Positions 54,193 to 63,431 of a stretch of DNA of 64,000 nt are shown piece by piece; position 1 is the first letter of the stretch, and each line of letters starts with the position of its first letter. The translations under genes were made by a program, and so were the position numbers. The stretch covers positions 682,001 through 746,000 of the forward strand of contig NZ_SZPZ01000002.1 in the NCBI RefSeq assembly GCF_005233875.1, given 5' to 3'. The DNA comes from Kribbella jiaozuonensis. Its GTDB lineage: Bacteria > Actinomycetota > Actinomycetes > Propionibacteriales > Kribbellaceae. The notes beneath the pieces are model-generated. The model worked only from the letters and a program-made list of their open reading frames with translations, was not told the origin of the DNA and did no database searches.

Positions 54193-56492
54193 GTCTGGCC
54201 GACAAGCTCAAGGACAAGAAGGTCCTTGTCACCGGCGTCACCGGCTTCGTCGGTGAGGCGCTGCTGCACCGGATCATCGGCGACCTGCCCGGCACCACCG
54301 TGGCCGCGATCATCCGGCCGAAGGGTTCGCTGACCGGCGCCGACCGGATGGCGCAGCTGCTCCGCAAGGACATCTTCAAGCCGTTCTACGGCGAGGGCAC
54401 CGAGTACGCCGACGCCGAGGCACTGTCCGCGGCCCGGATCCACGTGATCGACGGCGACCTGTCCGACGTACCGGAGCTGCCGAAGGATCTCGACATCGTC
54501 GTGCACTGCGCCGGCGACGTCAGCTTCGACCCGCCGATCCACGAGGCCTTCACGACCAACGTGCTCGGCACCAAGAGCCTGCTCGAGCGGATCGACGAGA
54601 GCCGGCAGGGGACGGACCGCCGGATCCACTACGTCCACATCTCCACCGCCTACACCGCGGGCCGCCGACGCGGCGCGATCCCCGAGGCGTCGGTCGAGCA
54701 TCTGGTCGACTGGCGGACCGAGGCCGAGGCCGGTATGGCGATGAAGGCCCGGATCGAGGAGCAGTCCCGGTCCGCGCCGATGCTGGCGAAGTTCCGCAAG
54801 GAGGCGGAGAAGCTGCACCGCCGCGCCGGCCACCTGACCGCCGCGGCCGACACCGAGCGGCGCCGGATCGAGTGGGTCGCGAAGAAGCTGGTCGAGACCG
54901 GCACCGAGCGCGCCCGCAGCCTCGGCTGGACCGACTGCTACACGTTCACCAAGGCACTCGGTGAGCGCGTGGTCGAGGAGTTCGCCGGCAAGCTGCCGAC
55001 GTCGATCGTCCGCCCGGCCATCATCGAGTCCGCGCTGCAGTCCCCGCACCCGGGCTGGATCGAAGGCTTCAAGATGGCCGAGCCGCTGATCCTGGCGTAC
55101 GGCCGCGGCGAGCTGCCGGAGTTCCCGGCCAGCCCCGACTCCGTCATCGAGATCATCCCGGTCGACCACGTCGTCGGCGCGATCTGCGCGGTGATGGCGA
55201 CAGAGCCCGAGCTGAACAAGCCGGAGTACTACCACATCGGCTCCGGCGCCCGGAACCCGTTGACCTTCGAGCAGCTGTACGCCGGCGTCCGCGCGTACTT
55301 CTCCAAGCACCCGTTCGACCTCGGCGAGCGCGGCGCGGTCCGGCTGCCGGTGTGGAAGTTCCCTGGCGGCGACTCGGTCGAGACGATGCTGCGGTACGGC
55401 GAGAAGGCGCACAAGATCGCGGACCGGATCATCACGACCGTGCCGCGGAGCGAGCGGGTCCGCAAGTACGCGCGCGAGCTCGACGTACAGAAGCGTCGGC
55501 TCGACTTCCTGCGCCGCTACATGGATCTGTACTCCGAGTACGCGCAGGCCGAGCTGCAGTTCATCGACGACAACGTGCTCGCGTTGCACAACGCGCTCGA
55601 GGGTGACGACAAGGAGAAGTTCGCCTGCGACACCGCCGTCGTCGACTGGCAGTACTACCTGCAGGAGCTGCACTGCCCGAGCGTCACGGAGTCGATGCGC
55701 CGGCTGGACGTCGTACGCAAGAAGCGGAACAAGGCGCTCGCCGAGTCCGCCGGCGTACTGAAGAAGGTCGAGCCGTCCTCGGAGTCGAAGGTGATCGCGG
55801 CGTTCGACATGGATGGCACGCTGCTGTCCTCGAACGTGATCGAGACCTATCTGTGGATGCGGCTGCCCGAGCTGGACGGCCCGCAGCGGGTCGGCGAGAT
55901 CGGCGCGATGCTGCGCAAGCTGCCGAAGCTGATCGCGGCCGAGCGCAAGGACCGCGGCACGTTCCTCCGCACGATCTACCGCCGGTATGCCGGTGCCGAT
56001 CTCGAGGAGCTGAACCAGATCGTCGACGAGATCCTCGCCGAGCACGTGCTCGAGCGGCTGAGCGGCGCCGCCGTACGACGGATCCGCGAGCACCGCGCCG
56101 CCGGGCACAAGACGATCCTGATCACCGGCGCAGTCCGTCCGCTGACCCGGCCGCTCGAGCCGCTGTTCGACGAGATCGTCGCGGCGGAACTGGCTGTCGA
56201 CGACCGCGGTCGCTGCACCGGCTTCCTGTCCGGTCCGCCGCTGGTCGGTGAGTCGCGGGCCGCGTGGATCAAGCACCACGCCCGGCAGACCAACATCGAC
56301 CTGTCCAAGTCGTACGCCTACGCCGACAGCCACTCGGACCTGCCGATGCTGGAGACCGTCGGCAATCCGGTCGCGGTCTCGCCGGACGTGTCGCTCTTCC
56401 GGGCCGCCCGGGCCGCGCGCTGGCAGATCGTCGACTGGAAGACCCCGTCCACCTCGTCCCGTCTGGAGCTCCCTGGGGTGAACGCCCGATGA
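54189..56492 (+). CDS. Fatty acyl-CoA reductase-type SDR fused to a HAD-IB phosphatase
   Basis: A 767-residue fusion. The N-terminal half (about 1-380) is an extended short-chain dehydrogenase of the male-sterility/acyl-reductase class: Rossmann loop TGVTGFVG (15-22), [11 protein letters not shown], and active site Tyr251-x3-Lys255 (YTFTK). The C-terminal part (from about 535) is a SerB-like HAD with motif I FDMDGTLL (Asp540, Asp542), motif II ITGAVRP and motif [13 protein letters not shown]. Such a pair could reduce an acyl thioester and dephosphorylate a product. The GTG overlaps the hisA stop (GTGA); the stop overlaps the next gene. Function unproven. Confidence 0.88.
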   Translation: MSLADKLKDKKVLVTGVTGFVGEALLHRIIGDLPGTTVAAIIRPKGSLTGADRMAQLLRKDIFKPFYGEGTEYADAEALSAARIHVIDGDLSDVPELPKDLDIVVHCAGDVSFDPPIHEAFTTNVLGTKSLLERIDESRQGTDRRIHYVHISTAYTAGRRRGAIPEASVEHLVDWRTEAEAGMAMKARIEEQSRSAPMLAKFRKEAEKLHRRAGHLTAAADTERRRIEWVAKKLVETGTERARSLGWTDCYTFTKALGERVVEEFAGKLPTSIVRPAIIESALQSPHPGWIEGFKMAEPLILAYGRGELPEFPASPDSVIEIIPVDHVVGAICAVMATEPELNKPEYYHIGSGARNPLTFEQLYAGVRAYFSKHPFDLGERGAVRLPVWKFPGGDSVETMLRYGEKAHKIADRIITTVPRSERVRKYARELDVQKRRLDFLRRYMDLYSEYAQAELQFIDDNVLALHNALEGDDKEKFACDTAVVDWQYYLQELHCPSVTESMRRLDVVRKKRNKALAESAGVLKKVEPSSESKVIAAFDMDGTLLSSNVIETYLWMRLPELDGPQRVGEIGAMLRKLPKLIAAERKDRGTFLRTIYRRYAGADLEELNQIVDEILAEHVLERLSGAAVRRIREHRAAGHKTILITGAVRPLTRPLEPLFDEIVAAELAVDDRGRCTGFLSGPPLVGESRAAWIKHHARQTNIDLSKSYAYADSHSDLPMLETVGNPVAVSPDVSLFRAARAARWQIVDWKTPSTSSRLELPGVNAR

Positions 56493-57688
56493 TGCTTGCC
56501 CTCGAGATGTACCGGTCGCCGGCCAAGTTCCTGGCGGCCAAGGCGGTCGGCGGCCGGATCCCCGGCATCCTGACCGGACCGGCCGCGCCGCTGCGCCTCG
56601 TCACGATCAACGAGCCGAAGGCCGAGCGGCCCGGCTGGGCGCGGATCCGGCCGATCCTGTCCGGTATCTGCGGCTCGGACCTCGGCATGGTCACCGGCTC
56701 GACCAAGCTGTACTTCTCCGCGGTCGTCTCGATGCCGTTCGTCCCCGGTCACGAGATCGTCGGCGAGCTGCTCGACGACTGCGAGGACCTGCCGAAGGGC
56801 ACCCGGGTCGTGATGGACTCCGTGCTGACCTGCGAAGCGCGCGGCGTCGAGCTGTGCGAGAACTGCGTGACCGGGAACACCAACCGGTGCGACCGGATCA
56901 CGGTCGGCCATGTCGCGCCGGGTCTGCAGACCGGGTTCTGCCAGGACACCGGCGGCGGCTGGGGCAACCTGCTCGTCGCCCACCGCAGCCAGCTGTACGC
57001 CGTACCGGACGGACTGTCCGACGAGCGGGCCGTCCTGGTCGAGCCGCTGTCCGGTGCGGTGCATGCCGCGCTCCGGGCCAAGGTCCAGCCGGGTCAGTCG
57101 GTACTCGTCAGCGGCGCCGGTGCGGTCGGGCTGTTCGCCACGCTCGCGCTGCGCGAGCTGACGCAGGCCGGCCGGATCACCGTGGTCGCCAAGCACCCGA
57201 AGCAGCGTGAGCTGGCGCGGGCGTTCGGTGCCAGCGATGTGGTCGCCCCCGACGAGGTGTTCCGCGGCGTACGGCGATCGACCGGCGCGTTCCGGCTCAA
57301 GCCGGACTTCGGCGCGGGCGAGTTCCTGCTCGGCGGCGTGGACGTCGCGGTCGACGCGGTCGGCAGCAAGGACTCGATCGACACCGTCCTGCGTGTGACC
57401 AAGGCAGGCGGCCGCGTTGTGCTGTCCGGGATGCCGGCCAGCGGCGCCGACCTGTCGCCGGTGTGGTTCCGCGAGCTCGAGGTCACCGGCACCTACGCGT
57501 CCGCGCGGGAGGAGCCGAACGGCCGCCCGGCGTTCGAGACCGCGCTGGAGCTGGCCGGACGGGCACCGCTGGACGGGATCGTCGGTGCGCGGTACCCGCT
57601 GTACCGGTGGCGCGAGGCACTGGACCACGCGCATTCGGCCGGCCGACTCGGCACGGTCAAGGTTGCTTTCGATGTGAGGGCCTCATGA
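56489..57688 (+). CDS. Zinc-type medium-chain dehydrogenase
   Basis: A 399-residue MDR-family oxidoreductase. Catalytic zinc ligands lie in SGICGSDLG (Cys) and PGHEIVGE (His-Glu); the structural-zinc lobe region has CEARGVELCENCVTGNTNRC (cysteines). The NAD(P) loop is SGAGAVGLFATLAL (about 206-219). It starts at ATGATG overlapping the fusion gene stop. Within this operon it probably oxidises or reduces a secondary alcohol or ketone of the lipid precursor; this is inference. Confidence 0.88.
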   Translation: MMLALEMYRSPAKFLAAKAVGGRIPGILTGPAAPLRLVTINEPKAERPGWARIRPILSGICGSDLGMVTGSTKLYFSAVVSMPFVPGHEIVGELLDDCEDLPKGTRVVMDSVLTCEARGVELCENCVTGNTNRCDRITVGHVAPGLQTGFCQDTGGGWGNLLVAHRSQLYAVPDGLSDERAVLVEPLSGAVHAALRAKVQPGQSVLVSGAGAVGLFATLALRELTQAGRITVVAKHPKQRELARAFGASDVVAPDEVFRGVRRSTGAFRLKPDFGAGEFLLGGVDVAVDAVGSKDSIDTVLRVTKAGGRVVLSGMPASGADLSPVWFRELEVTGTYASAREEPNGRPAFETALELAGRAPLDGIVGARYPLYRWREALDHAHSAGRLGTVKVAFDVRAS

Positions 57689-57722
57689 GGGCGCTGAACG
57701 TACGACGAGAGAGGTTCTGAAC

Positions 57723-59303
57723 ATGTCTCGGCCAGGTTTTGTGCTTGAGGTGGACGACCGGACCCCGCCGCTGCTCGTGCACAACGGTGAGGGCTTCCTG
57801 CTGGAGCGGTTCCCGCTCGGCACCCGGGTGGTGTACCCGCCGGAGGCGCTGCCGCCGGTGCGGGACGTCGACGAAGCGATCCAGAACGCGCTGCTGAACC
57901 CGATCGAGTCCGAGCCGCTGCCCGAGCTGCTGCGCGCCGGGATGCGGCTGACGATCGCGTTCGACGACATCTCGATCCCGCTGCCGCCGATGAAGAAGCC
58001 GGACATCCGGCAGCGCATCATCGAGGCCGTGCTGGAGCTGGCCGCGCAGGCCGGTGTCGACGACGTCGAGCTGATCTCGGCGAACGCGCTGCACCGCCGG
58101 CTCACCCCGAACGAGCTGCGCGACATCGTCGGCGAGCGGGTGTTCCGCTCGTTCTTCCCCGACGGCAAGCTCTACAACTTCGACGCCGAGGACAGCGCGA
58201 ACCTGACCCACCTGGGCCAGACCCGGCACGGCGAGGACGTCGAGATCTCCAAGCGGGCGGCCGAGTCCGACCTGCTCGTCTACGTGAACGTGAACCTGGT
58301 GGCGATGGACGGCGGCCACAAGTCGACGTCGATCGGCCTGGCGTCGTACAAGTCGCTGAAGCACCACCACAACAGCCACACGATGATCCACTCGCGGTCC
58401 TTCATGGACCACAAGCGGTCGAAGATGCACGAGTCGGCCTGGCGGATGGGCGAGATCCTCACCCAGCACGTCAAGGTCTTCCAGATCGAGACCACGCTGA
58501 ACAACGACATCTTCGGCGGGCCGCTGGAGTTCCTGCAGAAGCGTGAGTGGGAGTGGTCGCTCAAGGACCAGGCCTCGATGCTCGGCACCAAGCGTGCGCT
58601 GGCGGCGGCGCCGAGCAAGCTCCGGCACAAGATCTTCACCGACGTCCGCTCGAACTACGGCCTGACCGGTGTGCACGCCGGCAAGATCGAGCCGGTGCAC
58701 GACAAGACGCTGGAGAACGTCCACCGCCAGCACATGGTCGAGGTACAGGGTCAGTCCGATGTCGCGATCATGGGTGTGCCGTTCATCGGCCCGTACAACG
58801 TGAACTCGGTGATGAACCCGATCCTGGCCGCCTGCATGGGCCTGGGCTACTACTTCAACTCGTACCGGGGCAACCCGGTCGTCCGCAAGGACGGCGCGGT
58901 GATCCTGTACCACCCGGTCGACTACGAATTCAGCCAGCTGCACCACCCGTCGTACGTCGACTTCTTCGAGGAAGTGCTTGCCGAGAGCACCGATCCGGCG
59001 ACGATCGAGGCGAAGTTCGAGAAGCAGTACGCCGAGGACCCGTGGTACATCCACCTGTACCGGACCTCGTACGCGTACCACGGCGTGCACCCGTTCTACA
59101 TGTGGTACTGGATCTCGCACGCGCTGGACCACTGCGGCGACATCGTCTGGGTCGGGGCGAACCGCAAGACCGTCGAGCGGATGGGCTTCCGGTCCGCGTC
59201 GACGCTGTCCGACGCGCTCGAGATGGTCAGCCACTCGGTCGGCCGGTCGCCGTCGATCACGTACCTGCACAACCCGCCGCACCTGCTCGCGGACGTGCGC
59301 TGA
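57723..59303 (+). CDS. Lactate racemase (LarA) N-terminal domain-like protein
   Basis: A 526-residue protein of the LarA/DUF2088 superfamily. Residues probably equivalent to LarA catalytic positions are visible: His124 in ANALHRRLTPNEL, Lys200 in MDGGHKSTSIGL and a His cluster at 214-216 (KHHHN). In LarA the lysine carries the nickel-pincer nucleotide cofactor and the histidines move hydride. The C-terminal half (about 300-526) is unlike LarA and Tyr/His/Trp-rich (YRTSYAYHGVHPFYMWYW). No larB, larC or larE gene is in the window. A GAGAGG site precedes the ATG, after a chance 11-codon frame (57685-57720). Confidence 0.85.
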   Translation: MSRPGFVLEVDDRTPPLLVHNGEGFLLERFPLGTRVVYPPEALPPVRDVDEAIQNALLNPIESEPLPELLRAGMRLTIAFDDISIPLPPMKKPDIRQRIIEAVLELAAQAGVDDVELISANALHRRLTPNELRDIVGERVFRSFFPDGKLYNFDAEDSANLTHLGQTRHGEDVEISKRAAESDLLVYVNVNLVAMDGGHKSTSIGLASYKSLKHHHNSHTMIHSRSFMDHKRSKMHESAWRMGEILTQHVKVFQIETTLNNDIFGGPLEFLQKREWEWSLKDQASMLGTKRALAAAPSKLRHKIFTDVRSNYGLTGVHAGKIEPVHDKTLENVHRQHMVEVQGQSDVAIMGVPFIGPYNVNSVMNPILAACMGLGYYFNSYRGNPVVRKDGAVILYHPVDYEFSQLHHPSYVDFFEEVLAESTDPATIEAKFEKQYAEDPWYIHLYRTSYAYHGVHPFYMWYWISHALDHCGDIVWVGANRKTVERMGFRSASTLSDALEMVSHSVGRSPSITYLHNPPHLLADVR

Positions 59304-60235
59304 TGGGTACCAGCCTGGTGAAGTTCAGCCGGGACACCGCGCGTGACGTGAAGCAGGTCGCGCGCGGCTGGCGGTGGGGCCGGCGGCCGCAGGTACCGCG
59401 GTCGGCCGAGCCGTACGTGATCCCGAAGGAGTCCACGGTCTTCCCGACCAAGTGGGCCCGGACGCCGGCCGCGATCGCGGTCCGCGACCTGATCCAGAAG
59501 GGCCCGCTGAACGCGGTCCTGAACTTCGAGGTCAGCCCGCAGGTGAGCGGACTGGACTCGCTGCTCAAGCTCGACGGGCCGGCGATCATCGTCGCGAACC
59601 ACTCGTCGCACCTCGACACCCCGTTGTTGCTGCTGTCGCTGCCGGACGCGATGCGCCGCAAGACGGCGTTCGCGGCCGCGGCCGACTACTTCTTCGACAC
59701 CTGGTGGCGGGCGGCCGGGTCGGCGATCGTGTTCAACACGTTCCCGATCGAGCGCCGCGGCGGCAACCTGAGCTCGACGCCGGGCGACCTGCTCGCCGAC
59801 GGCTGGAACGTGGTCGTGTTCCCGGAGGGGACGCGGTCGCCGGACGGCTGGATCCAGCGGTTCCGGATGGGCGCGGCGTACCTCGCCGTCGAGCACGACG
59901 TGCCGGTGATCCCGGTCGGTATCAAGGGCTCGTTCGCCGCGATGCCCCGCGGCCGCGGCTGGCCGGTCCCGGGCCGCCCGGCAGTACACGTCCGGTACGG
60001 CGACCCGCTGCGTGCCGCCGAGGGGGAGAGCCCGCGCGACTTCGCGCCCCGGATCGCCGCCGCGGTCTCGGCGTTGCTCGACGAGGAATCGACCACCTGG
60101 TACGAATCCCGTCGCCGCGCCGCCATCGGCGCCTCCCCGTCCCAGACCGGACCCGAGGCTGCCCGCTGGCGCCGCGTCTGGGAGACCACGCGGCCCATGA
60201 AGTCCACCGACGGGCGCCGCCGCGCCTGGAAGTAG
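59303..60235 (+). CDS. 1-acyl-sn-glycerol-3-phosphate acyltransferase family protein (PlsC-like)
   Basis: A 310-residue acyltransferase. The catalytic H-x4-D is in ANHSSHLDTPLL (about residues 97-108) and the phosphate-binding block is FPEGTRSPDGW (about 173-183). There is an unusual ~90-residue basic N-terminal region before the fold (VKQVARGWRWGRRPQVPR). It transfers an acyl chain to a hydroxyl of a phosphorylated or free lipid precursor. Start ATG overlaps the LarA-like stop (TGATG), and the operon ends at the terminator 10 nt later. Confidence 0.9.
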   Translation: MGTSLVKFSRDTARDVKQVARGWRWGRRPQVPRSAEPYVIPKESTVFPTKWARTPAAIAVRDLIQKGPLNAVLNFEVSPQVSGLDSLLKLDGPAIIVANHSSHLDTPLLLLSLPDAMRRKTAFAAAADYFFDTWWRAAGSAIVFNTFPIERRGGNLSSTPGDLLADGWNVVVFPEGTRSPDGWIQRFRMGAAYLAVEHDVPVIPVGIKGSFAAMPRGRGWPVPGRPAVHVRYGDPLRAAEGESPRDFAPRIAAAVSALLDEESTTWYESRRRAAIGASPSQTGPEAARWRRVWETTRPMKSTDGRRRAWK

Positions 60236-60245
60236 CTGTCCCTGG

Positions 60246-60280
60246 AAGGGGCCGCAGGCAACTACTGCCTGCGGCCCCTT
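60246..60280. terminator. Bidirectional terminator between converging operons
   Basis: AAGGGGCCGCAGGCA and TGCCTGCGGCCCCTT pair perfectly over 15 bp around a 5-nt loop, with TTTC after it on the plus strand. It lies between the PlsC-like stop and the SGNH hydrolase stop and can serve both. Confidence 0.92.
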
Positions 60281-60281
60281 T

Positions 60282-61466
60282 CTAGTGGCCGAGCGCCTTG
60301 GCGGCTGCGGCGGCCATTGCCGCGTACCCGGCGTCGTTCGGGTGCAGATGATCGCCGGAGTCGAGCGCCGGATCGATCCGTTGCTCGTCCGCCGGATCTC
60401 CGACAGCCAGGGCGAAGTCGGCGACGCCGTCGTACTGACCTGAGGTCCGGATCCACTGGTTTGCCTGGGTGCGGATCGCTTCGGCCCGCTCGAAGTCGGC
60501 CGGCTGCATGTAGTCGGCCTTGAACGGGGTGATGGTGCCGCCGATGATCCGTACTCCGCGGGCGTGTGCGGCGGCGATCATGTTGCGGTAGCCGGCGATC
60601 AGCTGGTCCGCCGTGATCCTGGGCGTCTCGCCGCAGCCGAAGTTGAACTCGCTGTCCCAGATGTCGTTCTCGCCCTCCTCGACGATCACCGTGCGGACTC
60701 CGGGCTGCCCGAGTGCGTCGCGCCGGAACCTCGTCACGCCGACATCGCCGAAGCAGGGGAGCTGGTGCAGCAGCAGGTTTCCGCTGATGCCGGCATTGGC
60801 TACACCGAGCCTCGTCTTCCCGAGTCGTTGCGCCAGGTCGTCGGAGTACCGGTGATCGGCGCCGACGGTGGAGTTGTGCCCGTTGGTGATCGAGTCGCCG
60901 TAGGCCACGATCGTGCCCGCGGCTCCGGTCACGTCGACACCGGTGAGGTAGTAGAAGGCGTGGCTGGTGGCCGTGCCGGGTGCGTTGTCGTGCAGGTGGT
61001 TGCCTGCGGTCGCGGACGTCGTGGTGAGCCCGTCCTCGTGGAAGGTCGCCGGTCCGGTCGCGCCGTCGACGTACAGCGAGACGACGAGTTGCTCGTCGGA
61101 AACGCTCGGGACTGCGACCGCGTCGGAGGTCGCGGTCCGGCCGGGGGCGATCGTCGTACGGCGTGAGCCGTGGAAGGTGACGTCGGTGCGGGCGACTGTG
61201 ACGCCCGTGAGCTGGAGCGGCTTGGTCCCGTACAGGTTGGACAGCCGGATCCGCAGGCTCCGGCCGCCGGTGCTGAGGCGGACTGTCTGCCGGATGGTCT
61301 GGTGGTCGAACCCGGCCTGACTCCAGTTGCCGTCGGCGGCGGTGGGGCTTTGCATCGCGCTCGCCCAGGCGGCCGACCAGGTCGTGTGCAGGGGCTGAGC
61401 TGCCGCCGGCGTGGTGAACATCGCCGCAGCGATCACACCGGCAGCCAGGAACTTCGTGGTGCGCAT
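60282..61466 (-). CDS. Secreted SGNH/GDSL hydrolase
   Basis: A 394-residue exported esterase. The signal peptide (about 1-23) ends TPAAA-QP. A beta domain (about 25-175) precedes the SGNH domain, where the nucleophile Ser is in VAYGDSITNG (about residues 188-197), the Gly-Asn oxyanion residues in GISGN and GENDIWD, and Asp-x2-His in SGDHLHPND near 374-382. Similar actinobacterial proteins cleave acyl esters in the cell envelope or plant polymers. GAGAGGA precedes ATG 61466. Confidence 0.9.
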   Translation of the reverse strand: MRTTKFLAAGVIAAAMFTTPAAAQPLHTTWSAAWASAMQSPTAADGNWSQAGFDHQTIRQTVRLSTGGRSLRIRLSNLYGTKPLQLTGVTVARTDVTFHGSRRTTIAPGRTATSDAVAVPSVSDEQLVVSLYVDGATGPATFHEDGLTTTSATAGNHLHDNAPGTATSHAFYYLTGVDVTGAAGTIVAYGDSITNGHNSTVGADHRYSDDLAQRLGKTRLGVANAGISGNLLLHQLPCFGDVGVTRFRRDALGQPGVRTVIVEEGENDIWDSEFNFGCGETPRITADQLIAGYRNMIAAAHARGVRIIGGTITPFKADYMQPADFERAEAIRTQANQWIRTSGQYDGVADFALAVGDPADEQRIDPALDSGDHLHPNDAGYAAMAAAAAKALGH

Positions 61467-61494
61467 GTCGATCCTCTCGTTGGGAGAATCGATA

Positions 61495-61522
61495 GTTGCA
61501 GTGACACTAGTGGCAATGCAAC
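61495..61522 (-). promoter_or_regulatory. Inverted repeat in the SGNH hydrolase promoter
   Basis: GTTGCA and TGCAAC (61495-61500, 61517-61522) flank 16 nt containing CACTAGTG. On the minus strand TTGCCA and TATCGA, 16 nt apart, overlap it. It is a candidate operator for the ArsR-type regulator encoded just upstream. Confidence 0.5.
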
Positions 61523-61525
61523 TAG

Positions 61526-62125
61526 TTAACCGGTGACGGCGTACCAGCCGACGAGGAGGTGGACCGGGACGCCGTTCGGATCGTCGTCCTCGAGGGCGTC
61601 GAACTCGGCCTGCAGAGCGAGCAGTCGGCGGCGGAACTCGGCGGCGCGGTCGCGGCTGACGTTGGCGACCATGCCGCGGCCGACCAGTAGGCCTAGTGGC
61701 GTTTCCGCCTCGGCGCCGATCGGGACGCGGCCGGCGGTCAGGTTGGTGACCAGTTCGGTGCGGAACTCGCCGAACAGCGCGGACAGCGTGTCGGCGAACT
61801 CCGCGGACGCCGCTTCGTTGGTGACCAGGTCGCGGCTGATGGTGAAGTCGAGCTGAGCGGTCTGGTAGCGCTGTTCCTGGATGCCCGAAACCAGCCGGGT
61901 CTCCGCCACCCGGATCAGCTCAGCCGCCTCGAGTTGCTTGAGGTGGCGGTAGAGCTTCGTCTGCGGTTCGCCGAGAGCGGCCGCGAGCTCCTTGGCCGAC
62001 ATCACCGGCGGCGCCGAGCGGTCGCCGCTCATCAGCAGGCGAAGGATCGCGACCCGGATCGGATCAGACAATGCCCGCATGGTCTCGACATCCGTGATCG
62101 CCCGGACCGGCCTCGGTTCCTGCAT
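61526..62125 (-). CDS. ArsR-type winged-helix transcriptional regulator
   Basis: A 199-residue regulator with an N-terminal ArsR/HTH_20 winged helix (about 10-95: MRALSDPIRVAILRLLMSGD, then MSAKELAAALGEPQTKLYRH). The C-terminal half is helical and contains no metal motif. It lies upstream of the SGNH hydrolase gene on the same strand and divergent from the M29 aminopeptidase. Both flanking regions hold palindromes, so it may control itself and both neighbours. Confidence 0.85.
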   Translation of the reverse strand: MQEPRPVRAITDVETMRALSDPIRVAILRLLMSGDRSAPPVMSAKELAAALGEPQTKLYRHLKQLEAAELIRVAETRLVSGIQEQRYQTAQLDFTISRDLVTNEAASAEFADTLSALFGEFRTELVTNLTAGRVPIGAEAETPLGLLVGRGMVANVSRDRAAEFRRRLLALQAEFDALEDDDPNGVPVHLLVGWYAVTG

Positions 62126-62154
62126 GGCGACTCCCTCTCGTTTACGTCTTGCGC

Positions 62155-62192
62155 AACATTCTCACATCTGACAATGTTCACGCCAACGTGAA
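62155..62192. promoter_or_regulatory. Two inverted repeats in the ArsR/aminopeptidase divergent region
   Basis: AACATT (62155-62160) pairs with AATGTT (62173-62178) across 12 nt, and TTCACG-CCAA-CGTGAA (62177-62192) is a second palindrome. They fill the middle of the 79-bp gap and are candidate operators. Confidence 0.5.
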
Positions 62193-62204
62193 TAGGAGTC
62201 GAAG

Positions 62205-63416
62205 ATGAACAACGAACAGCTGGAGCGCTTCGCCGACCTGGTCGTCCGCGTCGGCGTGAACGTACAGCCGGGCCAGGGCGTCGTGCTCAACGCCGATTTA
62301 GCCCAGGCCGAGATCGCCAGGGCAGTGGTCGAGCGCGCGTACGTCGCCGGGGCACGCTGGGTTGAGGTGCTGTGGACCGACGGCCTCGTACGCCGGTCCG
62401 ACCTGATCCACTCCGACCTGGAGACCCTGTCGGCCGACCGGCCCTGGGCGATGGAGCGCATCCGCAGCTGGGAAGCGGAGGGCATCGCAACGATCGCCCT
62501 GACCGGTACGCCGGACTCCGGCCTGTACGCCGGGATCGACCCCGCCCGCGTCGCCGCCGTCCGGAAGCAGGAGATGGCCGCGAGGCAGCAGGCGGTGATG
62601 AGCGGACGGTGGCGCTGGACCGTGATCGCCGCGCCGAACCCCGGCTGGGCTACCCAGGTGTACGGCGAACCCGACGTCGACCGGCTCTCGGATGCCGTCG
62701 CTCGGGCGATGCGGCTCGACGAGGCGGATCCGGTCGCCGCCTGGCGGGAGCGTTCCGCCGTACTGGCCGAGCGGTGTGCGGCGCTCGACAAGCTGCAGAT
62801 CACCGAGCTCCACTACACCGGCGAAGGCACCGACCTGACCGTCGGTCTGCTGCCTGACTGTCGCTGGACGGGCGGGTCCGTGACCGACCCGGCGGGTGTC
62901 CCGTACCTGCCGAACATCCCGACCGAGGAGGTCTTCACCAGCCCCGACCGTCGGCGTGCGGACGGCGTCGCGCGGGTGAGCAAGCCGGTCGTCATCGCGG
63001 GCCAACTCGTGGAAGGGCTGCAACTCACCTTCAAGGCCGGCCGGATCACCGACGTGGATGCGACGACCGGCGCCGACCTGGTCCGGGCCCAGCTCGACGT
63101 CGACCCCGGCGCCCGCAGCCTCGGCGAGGTCGCCCTGGTCGACAAGGACTCGCGGGTGGCGCAGGCGGGTGTCGTCTTCCACAACACCCTGTTCGACGAG
63201 AACGCCGGCAGCCACATCGCCTGGGGACAGAGCTTCCCGTTCGCCGTTGCCGACGGCATGCAGTTGTCGCCCGACGAGCGGGCCGAGCTGGGGCTGAACA
63301 ACGCGACCGTTCACACCGACGTCGTCCTCGGCGGCGACGGGCTGACGATCACCGCCATGACACCCGACGGGCCGGTCGTGTTGCTGCGTGATGACGTCTG
63401 GGTCCTGGGAGGCTGA
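62205..63416 (+). CDS. M29 family aminopeptidase
   Basis: A 403-residue metallo-aminopeptidase of the thermophilic (AmpS/T) M29 family. Metal ligands are expected in IPTEEVFTSPDR (the two glutamates), SLGEVALVDKDS and the NAGSHIAWGQ...  stretch, which reads ENAGSHIAWGQSFPFA (about residues 335-350), and TDVVLG near 373. GGAG lies 6-7 nt before ATG. It precedes hisF by 15 nt and may be transcribed with it, though hisF has its own -10 box. Confidence 0.92.
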   Translation: MNNEQLERFADLVVRVGVNVQPGQGVVLNADLAQAEIARAVVERAYVAGARWVEVLWTDGLVRRSDLIHSDLETLSADRPWAMERIRSWEAEGIATIALTGTPDSGLYAGIDPARVAAVRKQEMAARQQAVMSGRWRWTVIAAPNPGWATQVYGEPDVDRLSDAVARAMRLDEADPVAAWRERSAVLAERCAALDKLQITELHYTGEGTDLTVGLLPDCRWTGGSVTDPAGVPYLPNIPTEEVFTSPDRRRADGVARVSKPVVIAGQLVEGLQLTFKAGRITDVDATTGADLVRAQLDVDPGARSLGEVALVDKDSRVAQAGVVFHNTLFDENAGSHIAWGQSFPFAVADGMQLSPDERAELGLNNATVHTDVVLGGDGLTITAMTPDGPVVLLRDDVWVLGG

Positions 63417-63419
63417 CGG

Positions 63420-63425
63420 TACCCT
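63420..63425 (+). promoter_or_regulatory. -10 box TACCCT, leaderless hisF promoter
   Basis: TACCCT ends 6 nt before GTG 63432. Confidence 0.55.
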
Positions 63426-63431
63426 TTCCGC

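Noticed and set aside
57685-57720. 11-codon frame between the dehydrogenase and LarA-like genes
   Set aside because: Too short to support; its bases mainly supply the ribosome-binding site of the next gene.
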